Shown here in pieces: positions 34,929-42,522 of a DNA stretch of 64,000 nt. Below the pieces are notes generated by a model. The model saw nothing but the letters and a program-made list of their open reading frames with translations, was not told where the DNA came from and did no database searches. The DNA comes from Clostridium jeddahitimonense. Its GTDB lineage: Bacteria; Bacillota; Clostridia; Clostridiales; Clostridiaceae. How positions within the stretch are numbered: position 1 is the stretch's first letter; each line of letters starts with the position of its first letter. A program made the translations under genes and the position numbers. The stretch lies in NCBI GenBank assembly GCA_000753455.2, contig LM994670.1, forward strand, positions 3,519,805 through 3,583,804, in the 5' to 3' direction.

Positions 34929-36284
34929 TTATAATGTACTAGCCTTAAGCATTACATTTTCAATTTCCTTACTATTAATCTTTTGATTATCTCCTTTTTT
35001 AATTAATAAATCAGTAGTAGTAAGTTCTTTTAACACTTTAAAAGTCAGTACACATCTTTCTGTTACCTTAACTTCTTCTGCTGTAAATAATCTAAAATCT
35101 TCTTTATTATCTACAATATTTTTAAGTTCTTTTAAAGTCTTTTGGAAGTTTCCATTTAGTCTATAAATCTCTGCGTATACTTTATTAACTGCATCTTTAA
35201 TATCTTTAATAAGCTTAATACTTTCATTCATCTGTCTAATTGCATCATTTACCTTTTCTTCTACTTCCATTGCTTTTTCAACGCTACTATTCCCCTTAAA
35301 TGCAAGGAATATACCTCCAATTGCTAATGCTGGTGCTGCAACTAATCCACTAAGGACAGCGGTTCCACCTGCTACTCCAAGACCTCCAGCTGCAAGTGAG
35401 CCTCCACCAAGACTAGCTAATGTTGCTTTAGTTGCTGCAATTCCTGTTAACCCCGCTATAGAAGCTCCTGTTGATGCTGTTCCTACAGCCATTGTTCCAC
35501 CATATGCAGCAAGCCCAGCTACTACTCCCGCTGCTACAGATCCAGCACTTGCTGTTAATAACTCTGATGCTTTAAATGAAATTGCTTGTAGTTTATCAAG
35601 TTCTTCCTTTGATAATCTTAAACTTTCATCTTTAGCATCTACATCAGTTATATTACAATTCTTTATCCTAGTAATTACATCATAGAACTCTTTAAAGTCA
35701 TTCCATACTTGAATCTTTAATTGACCAAGATAATTAAGAGCCTCATTAGTTTCTTTTTCTTCTTTGTCAAGAACATTTTTTTTCTTATTATATTTTCCTT
35801 CAGCATTATCTACTATATCTTTAGCTTCTAGCATCTTTTTAGCTCCAACACCTGTTGCTGCTACTCCTACGGCCCCAGCTGTTGCTATAGTTCCAACAGC
35901 AGTAGCTGAAGCAGTAGCTATTCCTGATATTGCTGCTACACCTGTTGCTGTTCCCACTGCACTTGCTGCAGCTCCTACAGTAGTTCCTACTGCTGCCATT
36001 CCTCCAGCCACAGCCGTTCCAACTGCCGATGATGCTACTGCTCCAGCAGCTCCAGCCACAGCCGTTCCCACTGCTGATGATGCCACTGCTGCCCCTACTG
36101 TAGTCGCAGCACCTGCAACTGCCGCGCCAGCTGTTGCTGCAGCTCCAGCTACAGCAGCTCCTGCCGTAGCCGCTGCTGCTCCTGCTGCTGCCGCTCCTGC
36201 AGCAGCCATAGGAAGTACTACTGGTGCTGCTATAACAGCTCCAACTGCACAAACTCCACCTAAAACCCATTTACCAAATCCCAT
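34929..36284 (-). CDS. Ala/Gly-rich glycine-zipper membrane protein
   Basis: 451 residues in blocks. Residues about 1-150 are an extreme Ala/Gly/Val/Thr-rich stretch of repeated glycine zippers (AAAGAAAAGAAAATAG; two copies of VASSAVGTAVAG), able to insert in membranes as packed helices. A charged helical segment follows (about 150-235, KKMLEAKDIVDNAEGKYNKKK), then a second Ala/Gly-rich hydrophobic block (about 237-330), and a helical tail (EKVNDAIRQMNESIKLIKDIKDAV). The architecture resembles pore-forming or membrane-scaffold proteins; no enzyme motif is seen. Local GC content is far above the surroundings because of Ala/Gly codons. It starts four bases after the TerB-like gene, so the three genes of this set are translationally coupled. 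Confidence 0.7.
   Translation of the reverse strand: MGFGKWVLGGVCAVGAVIAAPVVLPMAAAGAAAAGAAAATAGAAVAGAAATAGAAVAGAATTVGAAVASSAVGTAVAGAAGAVASSAVGTAVAGGMAAVGTTVGAAASAVGTATGVAAISGIATASATAVGTIATAGAVGVAATGVGAKKMLEAKDIVDNAEGKYNKKKNVLDKEEKETNEALNYLGQLKIQVWNDFKEFYDVITRIKNCNITDVDAKDESLRLSKEELDKLQAISFKASELLTASAGSVAAGVVAGLAAYGGTMAVGTASTGASIAGLTGIAATKATLASLGGGSLAAGGLGVAGGTAVLSGLVAAPALAIGGIFLAFKGNSSVEKAMEVEEKVNDAIRQMNESIKLIKDIKDAVNKVYAEIYRLNGNFQKTLKELKNIVDNKEDFRLFTAEEVKVTERCVLTFKVLKELTTTDLLIKKGDNQKINSKEIENVMLKASTL
36004..36090. repeat. 39-bp direct repeat inside the glycine-zipper gene
   Basis: Two near-identical 39-bp copies (36004-36042 and 36052-36090) separated by nine bases encode the repeated VASSAVGTAVAG block. 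Copy number may vary by recombination or slippage. Confidence 0.75.
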
Positions 36285-36288
36285 ATAA

Positions 36289-36708
36289 TTATCCCTCCAA
36301 ATCTAGTAATTTTATTCCTTCATTTTGCCACTTAATTCCCTCTTCTACCCAAGCTTCTATTCTTTCAACAGATTCATTAGAAATAGCTAAATCAGAAGCA
36401 ACCTTATATATAAAGCTTCTTTCCTTATCAGAATAAGAATTATCTATATTTGAAAGTTGAATTCCTTGCATCAAGAAAAATAACTTTTCCCTATTATTTT
36501 CGAATTTGAGCTCTGACATTATTTCTTGACTCCAGCTTAAATTGACAGCATTTTGAGATTCTTCACTTAACTGTAATCCTTCAGCTGCATTTAAAAAGAA
36601 ATACTTCTCAGTTTCATCAATATTTCCATCTACCTTTGCTAAAAATACTAGTCCAATTAAAAAATTCTTTTTAGATTCCTCTGTTTTTAAAATCTCATTA
36701 ATATTCAT
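36289..36708 (-). CDS. TerB-like helical protein
   Basis: 139 residues, all helical. FLIGLVFLAKVDGNIDETEKYFFLNAA (about residues 16-42) is the acidic, metal-binding-like hallmark of the TerB/DjlA N-terminal fold, and SNIDNSYSDKERSFIYKVA echoes it in the second half. Comparative studies have linked TerB domains to membrane-associated stress and DNA-processing systems. It lies 13 bp after the HNH protein gene and four bases before the glycine-zipper gene. It might link the membrane proteins on both sides, but that is inference. GGAGGGTATTAAGG precedes its ATG. Confidence 0.65.
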   Translation of the reverse strand: MNINEILKTEESKKNFLIGLVFLAKVDGNIDETEKYFFLNAAEGLQLSEESQNAVNLSWSQEIMSELKFENNREKLFFLMQGIQLSNIDNSYSDKERSFIYKVASDLAISNESVERIEAWVEEGIKWQNEGIKLLDLEG

Positions 36709-36721
36709 CCTTAATACCCTC

Positions 36722-38368
36722 CTAAATTTCTAATGCTTCATCGGATAGCATTAAATCTACAAATTCTTCTGTATTACTAAACTGCAATTTTATATTATGA
36801 TTTTCACAATATCTATAAAGACACTGATTATCTCCAATAGCTAATCCAAGATTAACTTCATGAATATCAGCTACTTGAGATCTTAACCCATCAATATCTA
36901 TACTGCATAAATCAGCTATATACTTATCTAATAAATAATTTGCTTGTGATATAGTCCCTAGTGCTCTATCAAAGCAATCATCACTAACCTTATTTATAAA
37001 ATCAATTAACTTTTTTATAATCTCTGAATTATCCATAAAATATAAAAATGTTACAGATAAAAGACCTGTTAATAATGTACCTGCAAATATCGGAATAACT
37101 TCACCAATTACTGAACCAATTACAGGTATAGCAACTAGTCCACTTCCTTCAAGAGAAGTTCTTAATCCTTGCTCAACAATTACACCTAATACAGTGCTAG
37201 CTCCAGTTACAATAACCTTTGCTGCAGCAATTACTCTTTCACCAGTAGTTCTTTCTTCCTTATCAAAAAATAGAATCCTTACAGCTTCAGTTATACTTAC
37301 CATAGCTTGTCTTATTAATCTAACTATATTCTTAGCTGTTGTTATAAACATATTTATAATAGTAGTAATTATTGAGTTAAAAGCACCAGCTACAAATCCA
37401 CTCTTTATTGCTTCTAAAATATGACCTAGTTTAGATTTTACCCTTTCAAAAGCAACTGCAACTAAAGATCCCATATTAGAGAAAAACTTTTCAACTGAAA
37501 ACTCTCCCCTTAAACGTCTTATTGTATCAGGAACCTCATCTAATATAGTCATAGTTACTTCAGCCAGAACTACACCTAAACCTTGACGTATAGCCATCTG
37601 ACCACCTTGCATTAAACTATCCTTAGCCATACCTTTAGAATAATGCTCAAACTTCCTTCTAGCTACTTGCTCATCAATAACACTTCTAGCATTTTCATCA
37701 GCAGCATGAGCTTTTTTAGAATCAACTCCATAAAACTCACCATTAGTTTTACTTTTATCCTTTTTAGATACCCTATCTTCCCATTCCTTCAAAGGTGTAT
37801 CACTTTTAGATTGATTCATACTTCCATCAATGTAAGTTGTATTATCCTTCTGATTAATAATTTCAGACATCTCTTCCTTACTAAAAAGAATCCTCATATC
37901 TATATTATCATGATTCTCCTTCGCAGATACAATGTGCTCTAAATGAGCACGACCATCCTTTGGTAATTCCCTGCCTGTATAACAGTCATATATCTTATCA
38001 TTATTTTTAAAATCCTGTTTTCTTCTCTTATTCATATAACTACTAGTAGCATAATCATCGCGATTATATTTACGCTCGCCTCTTTCTTCAAAGGTTTTGT
38101 TAGCATAAACGCCCTCTTTTGCATTATGAATAGTTTGAACATTACCACCATCAATATCCTTAAATATTAACCTATCTATCCCAAAGGCAGTAATTAAAGA
38201 ATTCAAGATAACCTCTTTATACTCACCTAATATCACATTAAAAGAATCATTTTTAAAGGAATTTCCGCCAAAGCTTTCATTATTAGTTATATCAAAATCA
38301 CTATTTTTTCCTTTATCAAAAAAGCTTAAAGAAGCTTCAGTAAAAGAACCAGATAAACTTTCACTCAC
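36722..38368 (-). CDS. Membrane-associated HNH-nuclease-like protein
   Basis: 548 residues, starting at GTG (38366-38368) with GGGGGTG seven bases upstream. Residues about 127-190 look like an HNH core: YDCYTGRELPKDGR, then AHLEHIVSAKE (His pair) and IDGSMNQSKSD (Asn-x-x-Lys), ending in PLKEW. The C-terminal two-thirds have amphipathic and hydrophobic helices (GFVAGAFNSIITTIINMFITTA about 325; VIPIFAGTLLTGLLSVTFLYF about 423), so the nuclease-like head is probably held at the membrane. The N-terminal 90 residues lack known motifs. It leads a three-gene operon with TerB-like and glycine-zipper proteins. A defence, toxin or phage-resistance role is possible but unproven. Confidence 0.6.
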   Translation of the reverse strand: MSESLSGSFTEASLSFFDKGKNSDFDITNNESFGGNSFKNDSFNVILGEYKEVILNSLITAFGIDRLIFKDIDGGNVQTIHNAKEGVYANKTFEERGERKYNRDDYATSSYMNKRRKQDFKNNDKIYDCYTGRELPKDGRAHLEHIVSAKENHDNIDMRILFSKEEMSEIINQKDNTTYIDGSMNQSKSDTPLKEWEDRVSKKDKSKTNGEFYGVDSKKAHAADENARSVIDEQVARRKFEHYSKGMAKDSLMQGGQMAIRQGLGVVLAEVTMTILDEVPDTIRRLRGEFSVEKFFSNMGSLVAVAFERVKSKLGHILEAIKSGFVAGAFNSIITTIINMFITTAKNIVRLIRQAMVSITEAVRILFFDKEERTTGERVIAAAKVIVTGASTVLGVIVEQGLRTSLEGSGLVAIPVIGSVIGEVIPIFAGTLLTGLLSVTFLYFMDNSEIIKKLIDFINKVSDDCFDRALGTISQANYLLDKYIADLCSIDIDGLRSQVADIHEVNLGLAIGDNQCLYRYCENHNIKLQFSNTEEFVDLMLSDEALEI

Positions 38369-38435
38369 CTTATCTCACCCCCATTCCCCAAATAATTTTA
38401 TCATTTTTTGTAATAATATTCAATTTTATGTATAA

Positions 38436-38492
38436 AAGAAAGACCTATGCTTAACACATAAGTCTCATATATGATCTTTCTTTATAATCTAT
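38436..38492 (-). terminator. Probable terminator after the helicase gene
   Basis: AAAGAAAGA and TCTTTCTTT arms with an inner GAC.TATG/CATA.GTC stem form a long imperfect hairpin, followed on the minus strand by TATACATAAAAT. It separates the replication genes from the HNH operon. Confidence 0.5.
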
Positions 38493-38527
38493 AAGACTAG
38501 CAAAATACTATAGACTCTTGTAGTTAA

Positions 38528-39850
38528 TTACCAATTACTAATTTTACAGAACTGTCCATCCCACCTAAATGCCTTTATCCCTCTTGTTCCATGACGATTT
38601 TTTAGGATACTTATATTAATACAGTTTGGATTTTCCTTTGCATCCTTAGAGTCATACTTTAGCTTTCCATCCCTATACATCTTTTCTCTAAATATCTTTT
38701 CATCAAAGAGCTTCTGTCTATAAAGACCTATTATCTGATCACTATCCTGCTCAATTCTAGCACTATCCTGTATATCAGCCTCAGTTATAACTTCATAAAC
38801 CTCACCTATGTTTTTATCAACATTTCTATTTGCCTGAGCTATAAGAACTACACAAATATCCTCCTCTGTAGCTAAACTCTTACATTTAGAAGTAATTTTA
38901 CCTAATAGCTCTGTAAGCCTTGCGTTAGAAGCTACATCTACATATTTATTTATATAATCAATAAAAACAATATCTAAGTTATTTCTAAGCTTGTACACTT
39001 TAATCTCATTAATAAGCTTATCTATATCTGTTTCATTACTTATATATAATTGTTTATTTAATAGCTTCCCACAAAATTCTGCTACCTTATCTTTCTCCTC
39101 ACTGCTAAGCTTTTTATTATTAAACCTATCACAAGATATGTTTAGTTGATTTGCTGCCATTCTATCTATTATCTCACTTCTAGTCATCTCACTAGTTCCA
39201 TAAATAACCTTATGTCCCATAAGAGCCATATCCTTTGCAATCTGGGTTGAAAATATACTTTTCCCAACACCACTTCTGGCAAATACAGTTATAAGTCTTC
39301 CTTTTCTAAAATTACCTAAAGCTTCATCAATTTTAGTTAATCCACTTTTTGCTCCTACCTCCCCTTGGTCATTATATAACTCTAATAAATAATCATCATA
39401 AATATCCTCAATATTAAGATCTTTCTTTAATGTACAGCTATAAATTTTATCTAAGGTGTTCTTTATTTTACTCTCCATATGATCGATAGTCATATCATCA
39501 CTTATATAAGTACAAAGGTCCAAAACTAACCTCTTCTGAAATGCTTTTATTAAAAGCTCTAGCTTAGTCTCAAAGGCTAGCTCTGTTGAGCTACAGCTAA
39601 AAACCTCAGAAACATAGCTTACTCCACCCATTTCCTTAACTATTTCCTTGTAATTTTCTAAGAAATTAATTAAGTCTATCTCCTTATCATCAGATACCAT
39701 CCTGATTATTCCCTCGTATATTCTCTTATGATTTTCAACCTGGAACATATAAGATTTAATATTATCCCTAGCCTTTACTAAAAGATTGCTGTTTAAAAAT
39801 AAGGTTCCAAGAATACTTTGTTCAAGTTCAATATGTTGACTGGTTAACAT
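38528..39850 (-). CDS. DnaB-like replicative helicase
   Basis: 440 residues. An N-terminal DnaB domain (about 1-110; IELEQSILGTLFLNSNLL) is followed by a RecA-type motor: Walker A VFARSGVGKS (about residue 190), GTSEMTRSEIIDRMAA, Walker B IVFIDYINKY, LIAQANRNVDK and a late ILKNRHGTRG with the arginine finger region. The set is complete, so it should unwind DNA. It is shorter and more divergent than the usual chromosomal DnaB and lies with a phage-type initiator gene, so it probably belongs to an integrated replicon. GGAGGGGG precedes the ATG. Confidence 0.82.
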   Translation of the reverse strand: MLTSQHIELEQSILGTLFLNSNLLVKARDNIKSYMFQVENHKRIYEGIIRMVSDDKEIDLINFLENYKEIVKEMGGVSYVSEVFSCSSTELAFETKLELLIKAFQKRLVLDLCTYISDDMTIDHMESKIKNTLDKIYSCTLKKDLNIEDIYDDYLLELYNDQGEVGAKSGLTKIDEALGNFRKGRLITVFARSGVGKSIFSTQIAKDMALMGHKVIYGTSEMTRSEIIDRMAANQLNISCDRFNNKKLSSEEKDKVAEFCGKLLNKQLYISNETDIDKLINEIKVYKLRNNLDIVFIDYINKYVDVASNARLTELLGKITSKCKSLATEEDICVVLIAQANRNVDKNIGEVYEVITEADIQDSARIEQDSDQIIGLYRQKLFDEKIFREKMYRDGKLKYDSKDAKENPNCINISILKNRHGTRGIKAFRWDGQFCKISNW

Positions 39851-39862
39851 AATCCCCCTCCT

Positions 39863-40675
39863 TTAATCTATTAGGTCTGCTAGGTTGAATTTTTCTTTAT
39901 TTGGTTTATTTTTAGTGGCCTTATAGATTGTCCAAAGCTCTCCATCCTCTGTGAATTTCTTTAGAGCATTTTGTCTTGTGAGGAAGGTTTGTAGTGACCA
40001 GGTATAGTCGTAGTAGAAGTCGCTGTAGTAAATCTCTTTATAGTTTTTTATTGCTGTTATGATTTCTTCCTTGGTGTGTTTTCTTAATGCTATTGTTATG
40101 CTATTTGCTATTTGCATAGTTAATTTATCTTCGTTATAAATATCAATATCATTCCAAGTATTAAATATATTTATATATTTTTCTTTTGTATTTTTATCTT
40201 TTATTTTTAGCGTATCCCCTTGGATACTATTACTCGTATCCTTTAGGTTACTTGTAGTTGTATCCTCTGGGTTACTATTGCTAACATTTTTATCTACACT
40301 AGTATCTCTTAGGTTACTACTACTCGTATCCCTTTGGTTACTTGTAGTTGTATCCTTAAGGTTATTACTGTTAATTCTTTTATCAGCATTAGTATTAACT
40401 AATAGGTAATCCTTTATAAATTTATAACAATTAACTCTATTCTTTTTCATAACTATAATATAATTCTTGTCTCTAAGAGATTTAATTAGATTAGCTACTG
40501 TATTTCTTTTAGTTGTTCCAATAAGTCTCATTAATGTCTCATAAGTAGGATAAACCTCTCCTGTTCCTTTATGATCAAAGCTCTTAAGTGCCACAAGAAA
40601 ATACTTTTCATAAATATTTAAATCATTATCCCTTAAAATATTATTATCTATTATTGTAAATCCACTATTACTCAT
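39863..40675 (-). CDS. Phage/plasmid-type replication initiator with internal iterons
   Basis: 270 residues. Residues about 1-95 form a winged helix-turn-helix (YPTYETLMRLIGTTKRNTVANLIKSLRDKNYI), like RepA-N/replisome-organiser proteins. Residues about 100-155 are low-complexity repeats of an eight-residue unit (NLKDTTTS, NQRDTSSS, NLRDTSVD, NPEDTTTS...), encoded by 24-bp DNA repeats. The C-terminal part (about 175-270, ALRKHTKEEIITAIKNYKEIYYS) resembles the DnaD-like helicase-loading tail. It is encoded 12 bp before the helicase gene. The gene order and intragenic repeats fit an initiator that carries its own origin. GGAGAAGATAAAG precedes the ATG. Confidence 0.75.
   Translation of the reverse strand: MSNSGFTIIDNNILRDNDLNIYEKYFLVALKSFDHKGTGEVYPTYETLMRLIGTTKRNTVANLIKSLRDKNYIIVMKKNRVNCYKFIKDYLLVNTNADKRINSNNLKDTTTSNQRDTSSSNLRDTSVDKNVSNSNPEDTTTSNLKDTSNSIQGDTLKIKDKNTKEKYINIFNTWNDIDIYNEDKLTMQIANSITIALRKHTKEEIITAIKNYKEIYYSDFYYDYTWSLQTFLTRQNALKKFTEDGELWTIYKATKNKPNKEKFNLADLID
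40212..40373. repeat. Six 24-bp iterons (candidate replication origin)
   Basis: Copies start at 40212, 40236 and 40260, then after an 18-bp gap at 40302, 40326 and 40350. On the plus strand each begins GTATCC (or GTATCT) and contains a GGTTACT-like core (GGATACT and GGTTATT in the end copies); copies two and five differ at only two positions. Two blocks of three tandem units separated by 18 bp inside an initiator gene is the classical arrangement of an iteron origin. Confidence 0.75.
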
Positions 40676-40692
40676 CTTTATCTTCTCCTCTC

Positions 40693-41226
40693 TTATTGAA
40701 GTAATCTATTATCAAACTTATCTAATAAACTATCTATCTTTACCCTACACCCTGTTGATATTAATAGATTTGGCTGTATAACTGTTAAATCAATAGTATC
40801 AGAGCTTGTCTGACTCAAATACTTATCAATAGTCTTATACCCAATCTGCATCACCTCTTTTGATTCTGCAGGTTCAATAAAATCACACTCCATAGAAACT
40901 ATCTTCATAGCATGTATATTATTTTTACTTACCATAACAACATCACAAAATACCTTTCCATACTTATCTGTAGGATTAAATATAATTCTTCCATTCTTAT
41001 GATCCCCATGTTCTTCAATCTCAGCTTCAATAACCAAATCTAACTGTGTCCAGGCTATATCAGATGCCTTTTCAACATAATCAGAATACTGAGGATCTTT
41101 TGAAATTCTCTCACTAACTCTTTCAAACTCTTCTTCATCAATAATCTTTTTATCAAATAAAGCCTTTGTAATAGATAATTCTGAAATAAGATTTTCCTTT
41201 AATTTAATTCTGTAATCATAATTCAT
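40693..41226 (-). CDS. Distant Cas4/DUF2800-like protein, probably without nuclease residues
   Basis: I use the ATG at 41226 (MNYDYRIKLKENL, 177 aa), which follows AAGGG; longer starts lack spacing. The middle segment VFCDVVMVSKNNIHAMKIVSM aligns by eye with the D...(D/E)xK core of PD-(D/E)XK nucleases, but the expected acidic-x-Lys is replaced by MKI. The late TIDLTVIQPNLLIS and VKIDSLLDKF resemble the VxxIxQPR tail of DUF2800. It precedes the initiator by 17 bp. Remote homology judged by eye only; it could equally be an unrelated replication accessory protein. Confidence 0.4.
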   Translation of the reverse strand: MNYDYRIKLKENLISELSITKALFDKKIIDEEEFERVSERISKDPQYSDYVEKASDIAWTQLDLVIEAEIEEHGDHKNGRIIFNPTDKYGKVFCDVVMVSKNNIHAMKIVSMECDFIEPAESKEVMQIGYKTIDKYLSQTSSDTIDLTVIQPNLLISTGCRVKIDSLLDKFDNRLLQ

Positions 41227-41414
41227 AAAATACATCATCCCTTCAACCATATTTTTTTAATATTTTTTAAAAACTAATTTTCTATATTAAACACCTTATA
41301 TAAATCTTTTTTAGTTTTTATCTCTAAAAATATTTTATCAATTGAATGTTGCATCCGTATTGCACGCCCCCCTAGTTTTGTTAAAATTGTTAAAGACTAT
41401 ATAAAAAATAAAAA

Positions 41415-41441
41415 AACTACACAGAATAACTCTGCGTAGTT
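41415..41441 (-). terminator. Terminator of the winged-helix regulator gene
   Basis: AACTACGCAGA pairs with TTCTGTGTAGTT (one G-T pair), followed by TTTTTATTTTTTAT on the minus strand. Confidence 0.8.
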
Positions 41442-41499
41442 AATTATTGTTTCTATTGATATTATTAAGTTTATTAACCTTATATTAAATATTAAACTT

Positions 41500-41979
41500 C
41501 TACTTAAGCTTGTATCCTATACTTCTAATACATATTATACTATCATCTAAAAGTAATCTCTTCTTTAACTTACATACATGAGCATCTATTGTTCTATAAG
41601 ATATATCTGCATCATTACCCCATATTTGATCTAGCAACATCCTTCTGTCTACAGTATCTCCCTTATGTTTAACTAATACCTTTAATATTCTAGCGCCTAT
41701 ATAACCTAGCTCTACGTCTAAATCGTTTACCTTTGCTTTACAACTGATAAAGTCCACATAGCCTTTGTCATATTTCCATATGCTATTATTTATCCTTCTT
41801 ATCTCCTCATCTTCCTTAGACCTTTTTACTGCCTCACAATATGCCTTAGACAAGTCTATCCCATGTTGAAATATCTCAACAAGAAGATTCTCCATTTCAT
41901 CTATATCTAAATCCTTAGATCTAATCTTACTTATACTCTTTACATAACTCTCATTTATCATAGTATTGCCTTTTACCAT
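41500..41979 (-). CDS. Orphan OmpR-type winged-helix regulator
   Basis: 159 residues. The C-terminal half (about 78-159) is an OmpR/PhoB effector domain: LELGYIGARILKVLVKHKGDTVDRRMLLDQIWG, YRTIDAHVCKLKKRL, then IRSIGYKLK. The N-terminal half is helical and has no receiver-domain Asp, so it is not a two-component response regulator. AAGGGGTG precedes the ATG. Its own terminator sets it apart from the replication genes downstream, but it may control them. Similar proteins occur on plasmids and phages. Confidence 0.7.
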   Translation of the reverse strand: MVKGNTMINESYVKSISKIRSKDLDIDEMENLLVEIFQHGIDLSKAYCEAVKRSKEDEEIRRINNSIWKYDKGYVDFISCKAKVNDLDVELGYIGARILKVLVKHKGDTVDRRMLLDQIWGNDADISYRTIDAHVCKLKKRLLLDDSIICIRSIGYKLK

Positions 41980-42522
41980 AGTTCACCCCTTACAATTATA
42001 ATTAAACTAATTTGAATTTCACTTACTTACGAACTACTAAAAAACCTATATTACTTACTCAATCCTCCTTATTCAATTTATACATTCTTGAAATAAATAA
42101 CATATTATTATACAATACTAAGTAACCGGCTTAATGCTGTACAATAAATATTTACTTATTTATTGGTATTGGAGTAAAGGTAGTTCCTGCTACTTTTGCT
42201 CCTTTGTTTTTTAGCTTCATAATCTTAATACATTGACTACTTATATATTTAGTTTACATATATATAATACCATTAAGAACATTTGTTCTGCAAGTATAAT
42301 TTGTTATTTTTATACATTTTTCTTAAATCCACAGATATTTACTTGGTTGAATATATCTCAAAACTTGTGTAACCTATACCTGTACTTCCATTTCAAAAAG
42401 TAATAAAACAAATCTTATGTAATATATCCCATCCATTATTTACAGCTTTAAAAAGAAGTTATGTGAGAGTAACATAATGACTGTAGTATAGTTACTATAA
42501 TAGTTTTATATGAGGTTTAATA
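41980..42522. other. Long intergenic region upstream of the surface protein gene
   Basis: No full gene is seen. A 22-codon minus-strand frame (42152-42220, MKLKNKGAKVAG...) ends at TAA and continues upstream in frame without a start, so it may be a C-terminal scrap of a lost gene. Near 42461-42479 TTATGT and ACATAA form an inverted repeat, and TATAGTTACTATA (42488-42500) overlaps a TATAAT at 42496-42501, a plausible -10 for the gene at 42523. Confidence 0.4.

Noticed and set aside
35764..36288. Plus-strand Ala/Pro-rich reading frame of 174 codons
   Set aside because: It is the antisense shadow of the glycine-zipper gene, caused by GCN/GGN codon bias; no ribosome binding site, and the minus-strand frame fits the operon.
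42152..42220. Small protein gene on the minus strand
   Set aside because: Only 22 codons, no ribosome binding site, and the frame continues upstream without a start; mentioned only as a possible gene remnant.
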